Shown one piece after another: positions 35,901 through 47,042 of a stretch of 64,000 nt of DNA. The position numbers and the translations under genes are program-made. The stretch lies in assembly GCF_000208745.1 (NCBI RefSeq), contig NC_030858.1:1258597-1322596 (forward strand), read 5' to 3'. This stretch comes from Theobroma cacao (taxonomy: Eukaryota; Streptophyta; Magnoliopsida; Malvales; Malvaceae). The stretch's first letter is position 1, and each line of letters opens with the position of its first letter. The notes beneath the pieces were generated by a model that had not been told where the DNA came from, did no database searches, and saw only the letters and a program-made list of their open reading frames with translations.

Positions 35901-38900
35901 AAAACCCCATTGGTGGCAAGCTAAGCCAATGTATTGACTTTGGCAGACAGCCTAAGCAATGGAGAAAGAGGGAGTGATCCAAAGAATAAACATCGGATTT
36001 CGATGTGGCGCAGGCTTCAGGCTTAGTTAATAAAAATATTATAAATTCATATATACATTGTAGACATTTAGAGTTAATCTATTTTCATCGTAATTTGTAC
36101 ATCAACAGCCGCATTCAGTGATTACGTGATACTATATAGAATTTATACATTAACGATATATCAAATATAAATTTAAATTTCATTTTACCCTTAGTTTAAT
36201 ATATGCAAAGGTTGATTAGAGGATATTAAGGGTGTAAATTTGCAAAATAATGTTAATTTTGTGAGAATTAAAACTAGAATTATTGGAGACAATATTAGCA
36301 TCTCAACACCGACTCCTCCCATTATTTTTAGATTTTGAATAAGGCGATGAGCATGGGATCGGATCTGGCTACCGGCCCGAATGTTGAATTGACACCTTGA
36401 CAGCCAAGGGGTCCTACTGATTTAATTAATATGATAATCAAATAATCAATTTGTTAATTAAATGAACCCTAAAATAATATTATTTTTTTAATATATATAT
36501 ATATATACAACAGTAATGGTTGACTCGTGATGACAATTTCGACATTTAAAAAAATTAATTTAATGGATTCAAAAGAGCTCTGAGATATATTCCCCCACAT
36601 GCATGCATCCAATTATCCTTTTTTCTCAAGTCCTGATTAATTGTTAACGATTCTCTAACAGTATCATAATCGTGCAATAATTTCACTGATTTAGTTTACA
36701 ATTTAAACAATTATATATTGCATTTACGTCGATGTTAATTAATCGGTCAAAATATTATAGTAATATTATATTGAAATAAACCCAGTAAAATTACAAAACA
36801 CAGCTGTAAAACAAGCCGTCCAGTTGGAGAGCAGTAGTGTAGACGGTGGTAGGTTTTTCCTTAGAATGAATGAAGATTTTGTTCAAAGTAAGTGGGATAA
36901 TGCTCTACATGGTCTCATTTTCAAACCATATAGTAACAATATTTGGTCGTACTTTTCAATTCCATGGCGTGCTAGACCTTTTTGAATTATTTAATTTTTT
37001 TATTTATCGGTACGACATTGCAACGACTAGTTTAAATAAAATGATTATCTCGTTTTTCCTCAATCATGAATTATTTTCATTAATATAACCATAAATTATC
37101 CCAAATCATTGAATCAAGAGATGGAAACCCTTTTGTTTTTCTTGATTATAGAGAAGGATTAACAGAAGGTAAGGATCTTGTCCAGCTTACTCCACTTTGT
37201 TTATGTCTTATATTCTTTTTTTAAGACCTAGGTTTAATACTTAAATTATTATTATTATTCTTGAAAATCAAGCTTAGGTAAAACAGGATTATATCCTTAC
37301 TAATAATCTCAGCTGTATTTAAGGTTTCCGGCACCCCATTTGGTTTATTCCGCTGTCTATTTGCTAAACAGCATCTGTGCAGGCCACGTTGGATCCTTGT
37401 GTTTGTGGTCATATTGTATAAGTTAATTATTTCATCTCTTAATTAAATTCATATTGTTTAATAAACTTATTAATGTGTCTTATCATGTAATACAGTGAAA
37501 TGTCTGTGTACATATTTAAAATCTTGATTTGTTTAATTAATCATTTTAAATTCATATTTATTTATATAACTATTAGTGTCATACTTAAAAATGATACAGT
37601 TATGACACGATATGATTAAACAAGATTATATGAAATAGAAAAACGAAAATTAAACGAGAGACTGTTAGAAAATTAGGTTAATACCATGGTATAAAACCAT
37701 ATGATAATGACTCTATTTTTGTCATGTGACAATTTACAATATAAGGCAACTTGCAATAAAATAAAAGTCCAAACCAAAGCTTTTTTGCAATTGCATGTGA
37801 TGTGTTGTAATTAATGAGGCATACACATTGGCCTACAAATATTTGCTTCCTATCCATCCACGGATTAAAGAATTTAAAACCCCAAAATAAAGCCAGAAAG
37901 TCTGGTGCAGTTGGTAAATTGTTGATTTTGTTTCTCTTTGGAGTTAATTAATGCAATTGGCAGGCAATAAATTCACTAATTTGGTAGGCTCTTTTATATA
38001 TTTAAAATTACATTTACATTAATTACTTGATTTTTAAAAAAAAATAAATTTTGAAAACTACTACACAATCATACACTATCTTACATAGTAAATGCCACTG
38101 AGTAGCTTTAAGTGGGTTGGTTGGGTGAGTGAAACCATAAAAAGGTAGACTTTTTTTACTTTATTAATTGATTAAATTTTGAAATTTTTCAAATTTATCA
38201 ATAATGTAAGTGCATCCGAACATTTGACTTATTGATTAATACATCATCCACCTATTTAAAGAGTAAGGTTCGAATCTCCCTCTTTCAATTATCAAAAGAA
38301 AAAATAATGTAAGTATAAATCAAAAGTTAGATACCCAAATCTAAACACTTGATCATTCATTTATTTCATATAATATATTAAATTTTTTATTATATTTAAT
38401 TAAATTTTTATATTTATATTTTATATCAAATAATTTTTTATAATTAATAATTAATTAATTATCTATTAATTAAAATGATATTCAATATTTTATATTTAAA
38501 TGATATATTGACTTATGAAATGATTACGTCGTAGTATCGTAAAAATGTATTATATTATTATTTATTATAATAAATTAACATAACATGTGACGGAAAGAAA
38601 TAACGTTGTAGGTTTAGCGTTCTCAATGGGAAACGTTCGAAATAAGCAGATGGCGTGGAAAGAAAGGAGAAGAAAAAGTTAAGTTTTGCCCTATTTTGAC
38701 GTTTGGGGGACCCATTGTTTTGATGTTTGGCTTAGAACACCCTGACCCAGACGGCGGCAGACATTTCGACACCTGCCCCGAACGTTACTTTCCCACTTGG
38801 CATTAAATTATCTCCCAATCCGCCATTGCCATTTCACTTCCTGACCCATACCATTCACTCACCACCCAACCCCCCCCTAATATCCAATTTAATTAAACAA

Positions 38901-40179
38901 AAACGGTACTCCTATAAGATATATAAACAAACAATGCCCCAGTCTATCTGTCATCATGAAGGTTAAAAAACCAATTTTTTGATATTCAATAATGATGGGA
39001 ATGGTGAATGGGTGTCAAGTTTTTAACCTTTTCAAGTACTACAATGGGTGGGGGAATTTGGGTTCTCAATTTTCCACAAGTTAAACAGATGCGTAAGAAA
39101 TTATATATTGGATCTATCAAACCCACGTACAATCCAAACTTTGTTTTTTTTTTTTTTGACAGTTTCTATATCATCTTTGGAAGTCTAGGAAACACAAAAT
39201 AAAAGAAATAAATAATCAGCTTGGGAAAGGGAAAAAGGCAGCTTAGATCTCTCTTCAACTCTATGACAAAAGCAGGAAACAGATTGAGGAAAAAGCCAGA
39301 GACCCGTGCCTGCAAATCCACTTGTTTCTGCAACTCACCCAACAAAATGAGGTGAGAGCTACCCGTTTTTTTTTTCTTCCTTTGCTATGTTCTCAGTGTC
39401 TCCTTCATACTCTTTATCTTCTTTTGTATTTATTGCTGATGCCAATAGGAGAACACTTCTGAATTTGCTTCTTTTCTTTCACATTCTATTCCGTGTTTCT
39501 TCAAAAGGCTTTCCATATCATGGCAAAATGAATAGTACCCATCAATTCTAGTAGGTCGGTTCTCATGGTCAAATGAACAGTGCTCATCAATTGTCAACTT
39601 GTCCTTTCCGTTTCTGATTCTGTTCCCCTTTTTTTTTTCTTTTGTTCCTATTCTGGGCAGTTCTTTCTTGAATTTTTGAGCTTTGAGAAGAGGCTAAACT
39701 TTAAGTTCTTAAAACTTATCAGTCATCTGGTTTCTCACCCTGAATTGCAGTTTCTGGCAATTACATGCTTTGTTTTGCCTTCATCTCAACTTGTAAATGT
39801 CAAATTTTCTTCCTTTTTTATCCGGTAACTTGTTATCTTAAATCTTTAATGTTTTGTTATGGTCTCTTTGTACTCCAAAATCTGAACTTTGTTGAATTTA
39901 GGACTAGATAGCTTACTATGCCTTCAAATCTGCTTCCTTCAGAGCTACAATTTTGTGTTCCCGGCAACTTGATGTCAGTTTGGTGCAAAAGAGCTGCCAA
40001 ATAAGGTTTCGGGAGAAATTATGCTTCGCTGCTTCTTGTATAGACGGTAGAGAACCCATTTTTCTTTCTGTATATCCTCCTTAGTTTAGGGTCAAGAAAA
40101 TTTCCTTCTTTTTTGTCTATCCGGGGTATTTTGTTGTTCTCTTCCAAGACCTTATTTTGGCTCAATTCGGAGTTTTCTA
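32935..40179. other. 7.2-kb gene-poor region with SD2-5 5' leader at its right end
   Basis: 33.0-33.7 kb is the mixed-composition promoter of the NT-C2 gene, with several ACGT-core motifs (CACGTG at about 33143, CCACGTGG at 33261, CCACGTGC at 33457). 33.7-38.6 kb is AT-rich with no long frames. A GGTTCGAATCT word at 38268 resembles a pol III B box. From about 39.2 kb the sequence is T-rich with donor-like AATGAG/GTGAGA near 39352 and probably holds the untranslated leader and leader intron of the SD2-5-type kinase gene. No other gene is supported. Confidence 0.55.
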
Positions 40180-42630
40180 ATGGAAAGTCGAGCTTTTATT
40201 CGTTTTCTGTGCTTTTTTGCACTATCTACCCTCCTTTTGTCTGAAACCTGTATGGCTAGCATTCAAACTGTTGGGATGATTAAACCAGGATTTCAAGGTT
40301 CTCAAATGAATTGGATCGACAATAATGGGGTGTTTCTCGTATCTAACAACTCAGAATTTGGTTTCGGCTTTACCACTACTTCAGATGTCACGTTGTTTCT
40401 ACTAGTTATCGTCCACATGGAGACTACAAAAGTAATCTGGGCCGCTAACAGAGACTCCCCTGTTTCGAATTCTGATGACTTTGTGTTTGACAAAAATGGT
40501 AACGTGTTATTACGGAAAGGAGTAAGTGTGGTTTGGACAACAAATACTGGTGACAAAGGAGTTTCTGCTATGGTATTGCAGGATTCGGGGAATTTGGTTT
40601 TGCAAGGGGATGGTGGCAAAGTAGTGTGGCAGAGTTTTGAGCATCCATCTGATACCCTTATTTCAAACCAAGAGTTTAGAGAAGGAATGAGACTTGTTAG
40701 CAATCCTAGCGCCAGTAACTTGAGCTATATTCTTGAAATCAAATCAGGCGACATGATTCTTTCAGCAGGTTACTCAACTCTGCAGCCCTATTGGTCCATG
40801 GGGAAGGACACGCGAAGAACCATTAACAAAAATGGTGGGGAGGTCGCCGTAGCATCTCTTGATGCGAATTCATGGAGTTTATTTGATGAAAGCAAAGTCT
40901 TGCTATGGCAATTTACAATCTCAGATCCTATTGATGCAAATGCCACTTGGATTGCAGTGTTAGGAAGTGATGGCCGTATATCTTTCTTCAATCTCCATGA
41001 TAAAGGGTCCTCTTCAACAACAAAAATTCCAGCAGATCTGTGTGGCACGCCAGAAGCTTGTCAGCCATATTTTGTTTGTTCAGGAACTTCAGACAACACC
41101 AGGTGCCAGTGTCCATCAGGGCTTGGCAATTGCAAAACAGGTATTGCCTCTCCCTGCAGTCAGGGAAAGGATGCTGTAGATCTTTTTGATGCTGGAACGG
41201 GGCTCAATTATTTTGCACTTGCCTATGTTTCTCCATCTTCAAAAACTGATCTGAGTGGTTGCAAAGCATCTTGCCTTGGCAACTGCTCCTGTATGGCTGT
41301 TTTCTATGACAATAGCTCGAGGAATTGTTTCCTGTTTGACCAGATTGGTAGCTTCCAAAACTCTCAACAGCAGTCTGATTTAGTTGCTTTTGTCAAGATG
41401 TCGAGCAATGCAAATGGTGCAGGGGATGGAGGTGGCAAAAAAGGCTTCCCATATGTTGTGATTATAGTTGTTTCTACAGTGCTGGTTATTTTTGGCCTAT
41501 TTTTTGTGTCATACCGATACTACAAGAAAAAGAAGAAAATGCCACAATCTCCTGAAGAGACTTCAGAAGAGGATAATTTCTTGGGAAGTTTAACTGGGAT
41601 GCCTACTCGTTTCACTTACAATGATCTTCAGACTGCTACAAATAACTTCTCTGTTAAGCTTGGGCATGGAGGATTTGGCTCAGTATACCGAGGAACTCTT
41701 CCAGATGGAACTCAAATTGCTGTGAAGAAATTGGAACACATTGGTCAGGGAAAGAAAGAGTTTCGGGCTGAAGTTGGTATCATTGGCAGTATCCATCATC
41801 TGCACCTGGTCAGGCTGAAAGGCTTCTGTGCTGAAGGGAGCCACCGACTTCTTGCGTATGAATACATGGCAAATGGTTCCTTAGATAAATGGATCTTCAG
41901 GAGAAATAGAGAAGAACCCCTGCTGGATTGGGAAACAAGATTCAATATTGCAGTGGGAACAGCAAAAGGGCTAGCTTATCTCCATGAAGATTGTGATGCA
42001 AAGATTGTGCATTGTGACATAAAGCCAGAAAATGTATTGCTTGATGACAATTTCCTAGCCAAAGTCTCAGATTTTGGCTTGGCAAAGCTAATGACTCGAG
42101 AGCAAAGCCATGTTTTCACCACTCTAAGGGGCACCAGGGGTTACCTTGCACCTGAGTGGATCACAAACTACGCAATATCAGAGAAGAGTGATGTTTACAG
42201 CTACGGCATGCTGCTGCTAGAAATCATTGGCGGAAGGAAAAACTTTGACCCTGAAGAATCTTCGGAGAAATCTTACTTGCCGTCCTATGCTTTTAAGATG
42301 TTAGACGAAGGGAAGCTGAGAGACATCCTGGATTCGCGGCTGAGTATCCAAGGAGAAGATGAGAGAGTTTTTACTGCTGGCAAAGTTGCATTATGGTGCA
42401 TACAGGAAGATATGCATTTAAGGCCATCAATGACCAAAGTTGGTCAAATGCTAGAAGGTCTCTCCCCTGTTCCAAAGCCGCCAATGTCTTCCCCATTGGG
42501 TTCTCGCCTTTATTCAAATTTCTTTAAATCGATGACCATGAGCGGAGAGGGCACATCCTCAGCCTCAGGACCATCAGACTGCAACAGTGATGCTTATCTT
42601 TCAGCTGTGAGGCTTTCTGGTCCAAGATAA
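40180..42630 (+). CDS. SD25: G-type lectin S-receptor-like Ser/Thr kinase, SD2-5 type
   Basis: Plasma-membrane receptor kinase of 816 residues in one exon. The signal peptide covers about 1-26. A bulb-type (mannose-binding-like) lectin domain spans about 50-170 (VIWAANRDSPVSN, LQDSGNLVLQ, VWQSFEHPSDTL). A Cys-rich/PAN-like region follows (about 285-405), then a membrane helix at about 423-445 and a stretch of lysines. The kinase domain runs from about 480-770: P-loop LGHGGFGSVY (494-503), Lys516 in AVKKLE, catalytic HCDIKPEN with Asp613, DFG from Asp631, and APE with Glu659. HCD in place of HRD marks it as non-RD, as in many immune-type receptor kinases. It appears complete and active by motif. 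The Arabidopsis counterpart At4g32300 sits in the same order before APX6. Confidence 0.96.
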   Translation: MESRAFIRFLCFFALSTLLLSETCMASIQTVGMIKPGFQGSQMNWIDNNGVFLVSNNSEFGFGFTTTSDVTLFLLVIVHMETTKVIWAANRDSPVSNSDDFVFDKNGNVLLRKGVSVVWTTNTGDKGVSAMVLQDSGNLVLQGDGGKVVWQSFEHPSDTLISNQEFREGMRLVSNPSASNLSYILEIKSGDMILSAGYSTLQPYWSMGKDTRRTINKNGGEVAVASLDANSWSLFDESKVLLWQFTISDPIDANATWIAVLGSDGRISFFNLHDKGSSSTTKIPADLCGTPEACQPYFVCSGTSDNTRCQCPSGLGNCKTGIASPCSQGKDAVDLFDAGTGLNYFALAYVSPSSKTDLSGCKASCLGNCSCMAVFYDNSSRNCFLFDQIGSFQNSQQQSDLVAFVKMSSNANGAGDGGGKKGFPYVVIIVVSTVLVIFGLFFVSYRYYKKKKKMPQSPEETSEEDNFLGSLTGMPTRFTYNDLQTATNNFSVKLGHGGFGSVYRGTLPDGTQIAVKKLEHIGQGKKEFRAEVGIIGSIHHLHLVRLKGFCAEGSHRLLAYEYMANGSLDKWIFRRNREEPLLDWETRFNIAVGTAKGLAYLHEDCDAKIVHCDIKPENVLLDDNFLAKVSDFGLAKLMTREQSHVFTTLRGTRGYLAPEWITNYAISEKSDVYSYGMLLLEIIGGRKNFDPEESSEKSYLPSYAFKMLDEGKLRDILDSRLSIQGEDERVFTAGKVALWCIQEDMHLRPSMTKVGQMLEGLSPVPKPPMSSPLGSRLYSNFFKSMTMSGEGTSSASGPSDCNSDAYLSAVRLSGPR

Positions 42631-43476
42631 CAATTGCTGAAGATGGGGGAGTTTGGTGCAATTGTTTCATAGATTGTATCATGTTTTAACATCTCATCTG
42701 CCCTGTATATTTGTTAGATTTATTTTTCAAAAATTTTTGTAATACTAGCTATTAGCTGATACAAATCAAGCCTCAGGATCATCCCTTTTTTCTGTATAAT
42801 TAGTATTGATTTTGACCAACTTGCAAGACAAAGTAACTCGAACATGTACTGTTAACAGCTGAAAACATCAAGCAAAAAGAAACTTAAACAAAAATGTAAG
42901 AAACTGCAATGTGGAGAAATTTTGACACTAGTAGGAATGTCAACGGGTAAGATACTCGTTATTTCTTTATAATACGTTAACTCGAATTTTATAAATATTT
43001 TATTAATTTTTTAAATTACTACTCGAACCTAAATTTGAATAGTTTAGACACAATTTGTTAAATGTACATATCTATTAATTATCTAATTAAAATAATTTTA
43101 TATATATTATTAATGAAAATTAAATTAATAAATTAAAATTAGTTTATAAAAAATAAATTACAATTTAAAAATAATATGTAAAACAATTAATAAATTTTAA
43201 TAAGTATTACATTAATTAAAATAATTTATAAATAACATATATAATTAAAATTTAATATTAAAAATTATTATTTATAATCGAATTTGAGTAACTTCTCTGA
43301 CCTTTGACAGGTTGACATCTGACTTCTGCAGGCCATAAACCAATCCAGTCTCTTGACTTTCCTTGCTCCTGGTGAACTCAACTGCAGCCGATCACCACCC
43401 TTTACCCTCCAAAAAGATGAAACCTTTTCGGCAGTGAGGACTGTCTGAACCGCTCATTTGCAGCCGTCCGTAGAGG
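42631..43476. other. Intergenic region between SD2-5 and APX6
   Basis: 3' flank of the kinase gene to about 42.8 kb, then an AT-rich stretch from 42.93 to 43.29 kb that starts with AATGTCAACGGGTAAGATAC and looks like a decayed repeat. The APX6 promoter and leader fill the last 200 bases. Confidence 0.55.
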
Positions 43477-46367
43477 ATGATGAGTTCATCAGCAACCTCG
43501 AGTTCCTCTCCCTTCTCTTCCACCTCTACTTTCTCTTCATCTAAATTCAAATTCAAATTTCCCTCCCTTTCCCAACGGTCCTCTCTCCTAACGGTCGAAT
43601 CTCGCGCCAAGCCATCCACGGCTTGTTCTTCCACCATCCGCGACGCCTCAGGTGATAAAAGGAAAGCAAGTGGTGGTATTAGAGTTTTAATCTTTTGTAC
43701 TCATTTAAAAGAAAAAGGTCTTGAATTGCAGGACAAATTCGCCATTGCAGCTTGAGTCGGAGGAGAGGGCTGGCCTTTACAGCAACGCTGCCGTTTCTTT
43801 TCCCTCTGCATGAATTTGTGGGTAATGGTGGCGCTAAGGCAATTGAGTAAGTTCTAAGTTATGCAAAAAAAGAAAAAAAACTCTTTTTTTTGTTGGGTTT
43901 TGAATTTACCTTTAAATTATCAATTGTGGACGATGATCATTATTGATTTTGAAGGTCAGGTCAGAGAGAGTATCTGCGTATAAAGGAAGAGATAAGCAAA
44001 GTTGTAACCAAGGGGAAGGCTGCCGGTGTTCTTCGCTTAGTATTTCATGACGCTGGAACCTTTGAAATGGCTGAAAATTCAGGTACCAAAACTTGCCAAA
44101 TTATTTAGTGATTGGAATTCAGAAGGATCTGAGTTTGGGTTTATTTTGATTGAATCAATTTGAATTCTGTTTTGTAGCATGCTAATGTTCTTTTAGTAAA
44201 AGCTCTTGAACCAATGAATTTACTGTTATTTTTCATTGTTCGTGCAGGTGGTATGAATGGTTCTATAGTTTATGAACTTGAAAGACCTGAAAACGCTGGC
44301 CTCAAAAAGTCTCTGAAGGCATTCTCTCAGTTTTTCTCTTTTTTAATTCAGACAAAAGTTATGTCTTTATATGTACTTTTGGCTTTTGCTTTCCTCGTGA
44401 TTCTAATGCATTGTTGTTTAGGTTCTGGAGAAAGCAAAGAAAGAAGTGGATGCAATACAACCAGGTTTTACTTTCTGAAAAATCAGATGAAAAGATTTTG
44501 ACAGAAATGGATGGTACGTCACCGTGCTAATATGTTGTGTATTTTTTTTTCCTTTGTTAGTATCATGGGCAGACATGATTGCTGTGGGTGGAGCTGAAGC
44601 AGTTTCTGTTTGTGGAGGTCCGAAAATCCCTGTTGCATTAGGCAGACTAGATTCTGCGTAAGCACATAGCTTTGACCTTATAAAATGACATGGCTTAAGT
44701 AATACAGAACTTAGTATCTGATTAACTAGGTATGTAAGGATGTTTTCCCAAGATAAAAGCTAGAAACTGCCATTCAAACTGACTAAATGAGTATAAAGTT
44801 ACTTCCTAACTCTTTACTATTACCTGATAATCTTGAACTTCTTAGTTCTCTGCCGCGTTAACTTGGAGCACTGACTCATTTCTTAGTACATTTTGTGGCA
44901 ACTACTTGAGATTTTACCCCATTACTGAAAGGCAAATATTCAATGTAGGGAGCCAGATCCTGAAGGGAAGCTTCCCCAAGAATCTCTGGATGCTTCTGGC
45001 TTAAAGCAGTCATTTCAACGAAAGGGCTTCTCGTGAGTTTTTGCGAGCAAACATCCTTTTACATTTTCGTGTTTCATGTTTACGTCTGTTTGATATCCAT
45101 AAATCAATCTTCTATGATTTGAGCTGGATGTTAAATCTTTGGCAACATAGCTTACTTTTGCCATGATATCTAGATATTTTTTTTTCCATGATACATGTGG
45201 ATGGCTCTTCCCCGTGTGAAAAATAATTTTTTTTCCCATAAGAACTTAAAAGTTTGGTTAAATATAAAATAATTTTCATGACATAGATAAGAAGTTTTGA
45301 TAGCTATTATCCATTTGAAATTAATGAATTCATGACTTAATTGTAAACATTCAGTTTGAAGAAATACATGGCATGTTGTTCTCTTTTTGCAGAACACAAG
45401 AACTAGTTGCTCTATCTGGGGCTCACACTCTCGGGAGTAAAGGTTTTGGAAGTCCAGTTGCTTTTGATAACTCATACTTCAAAATTCTTATGGAGAAACC
45501 ATGGAAGTCTTCAGGTGCATAACTCAACATGGAATAATATTTATACTCTTTTATTTCTCTTAATCCTTTTGCTTGTTTCCCATTCAACAGAGTTAAGATA
45601 CTGCCTTCGAAGAAATGGTTGAAGCTTGATGTTAGAGATATTCCAAATGAGAGTTTCTAATTAATACAAGTATTTTCTGTAAATGCTGATTATGAAGACA
45701 CTTTAGACATTCTATACTTCCCTTATTCTCAAAAATAATATGTCAAACGATACCTAAAATGTATAGAATCAGAGTAGCCCTTAATAGGGATTTGAGCCAG
45801 GTCTTCATTTGCTTATAGCATCAAGGGACTCTCTCTCATTTATGTTTTATTTTCAGCTAGTCAATTGCTGATACATTTATGTTCTGTACTCCGAACTGTT
45901 TCTGTTATTTCTGCACTGATTTTTTTTTTTTTTTGTGTGTAGCTGGTATGTCAAGCATGATCGGGCTTCCTTCAGATCATGCCATTGTAGAGGATGATGA
46001 ATGCTTAAGGTTCGTCTTTGGAAATCCTCTTAAATTTCCATTTAGTTGTTATCCTGTCTCATCTTGAATTCTTACCAATATAGTTATTATCATTAAGCCT
46101 AAGTTGGTATAAGGGGTTCTCCATTAAGAACATTTAAATGCAATTCTTGCTGGCAAGCCCATAAGGGGGACTGAGGAAGATGGTTGTTTGGGAAGATCAC
46201 TTGCATGCATATAAAATTTTCGTTAGTATACTTAACTAATGGAAAGCTTATATATGATTCACAGGTGGATCACAAAATACTCAGACAATCAGAATATATT
46301 CTTCGAAGATTTTAAGAATGCTTATATCAAACTTGTGAATTCTGGTGCAAGGTGGAAAAGCATGTGA
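43477..46367 (+). CDS. APX6: Ascorbate peroxidase-related protein (APX-R/APX6), organellar
   Basis: Class I haem peroxidase relative, 334 residues from ten exons: 43477-43651, 43732-43846, 43955-44082, 44248-44318, 44422-44464, 44561-44657, 44949-45032, 45393-45514, 45943-46009 and 46265-46367. A Ser-rich, acid-poor N-terminus (about 1-60) looks like a plastid/mitochondrial transit peptide. The distal haem motif is RLVFHDAGTF (Arg124, Phe127, His128), with Phe where classical APX has Trp. The proximal motif is LVALSGAHTLGSKGFG (His249). The C-terminus reads FFEDFKNAYIKLVNSGA. APX-R proteins remove H2O2 in organelles but lack typical ascorbate-binding residues. The intron after exon 4 has no GT donor: AAG/GCATTC joins TTTAG/GTTCTGG in frame. 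ATG at 43480 is an alternative start. It matches At4g32320 in position. Confidence 0.92.
44319..44421 (+). other. Inferred GC-AG intron 4 of APX6
   Basis: Reading-frame continuity (GLKKSLK followed by VLEKAKKEVD) requires removal of 103 bases beginning GCATTCTC and ending GTTTAG. No GT lies near the left border. GC-AG is a known minor variant of U2 introns. Confidence 0.75.
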
Positions 46368-46600
46368 TGACTTTGAAAGAGTGACATTGTGTTCATTTCT
46401 TATCTTCTTGATGAATTAGGATACAGTGGTGTTCACAGAATATAATTATACGAAAAGACATGCCTTTATGTTGGTAGATAAATATCAGAAGGATTGTCAT
46501 TCTTTCAGGTTTTGAGAGCAGTTAGAGAGGCCTGAAAGTGGAGCCACAGAATGTTTCAATTCAGGAAATAAAGCTTAACATTTCATTCGTAGCACTTTCT
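46368..46600 (+). other. APX6 3' flank with poly(A)-type signal
   Basis: Untranslated sequence after the APX6 stop, with an AATAAA hexamer near 46566 that probably marks its 3' end. Confidence 0.5.
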
Positions 46601-46650
46601 TTCTGTTTCTTTGTTTCTTCCGGCACTGTGTATTCATATCTATCAGGTTG

Positions 46651-46995
46651 GTGGACTCAACTTGGCTGGTTGGTATGAAGCCTGCATTACTGCTGCGAAG
46701 CAAGCAATATTTAAGTTCTAATTTAACCCTCGATGGACTTAATCTCAAGCTTGCTTTGCTCTTTCCTGAAAAGGTTCTCATCCTGAATCGGTTCAAGAAA
46801 CTCTAAAATCTCTTACAAAATCACTGTTGAAATTTAGAAGCAGTGAATCTCATGATCAACTAATGCAATATTCGCAGGATCAGTTTCTCCTGGATCACCA
46901 AATGCACAAAAACTATGTCAGGGTTAGCACTTATTACCCAGGAGGTCAAGTTTACGTGATCAGTGATGAACCAAGCTTAATTCCCACAGAATGAG
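46651..46995 (+). pseudogene. Possible spliced coding relic, 3' end of an unidentified gene
   Basis: Two pieces look like joined exons. The first follows an acceptor-like ATCTATCAG and reads LVDSTWLVGMKPALLLRSKQ, then SSNLTLDGLNLKLALLFPEK. The second, 46879-46995, follows a good acceptor (AATATTCGCAG) and reads DQFLLDHQMHKNYVRV, STYYPGGQVYVISDEPSLIP and TE before TGA. Joining at AAG/GTTCTC (about 46774) keeps the frame. I do not recognise the family and found no upstream exons, so it may be a truncated gene, a downstream alternative end of the APX6 transcript, or chance. Confidence 0.3.
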
Positions 46996-47010
46996 AAGAA
47001 TGTTAGAGAT

Positions 47011-47042
47011 ACAGAGAGAGAGAGAGAGAGAGAGTGTGTGTG
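47011..47042. repeat. (AG)n(TG)n compound microsatellite
   Basis: About 12 AG units followed by about four TG units. Confidence 0.85.
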
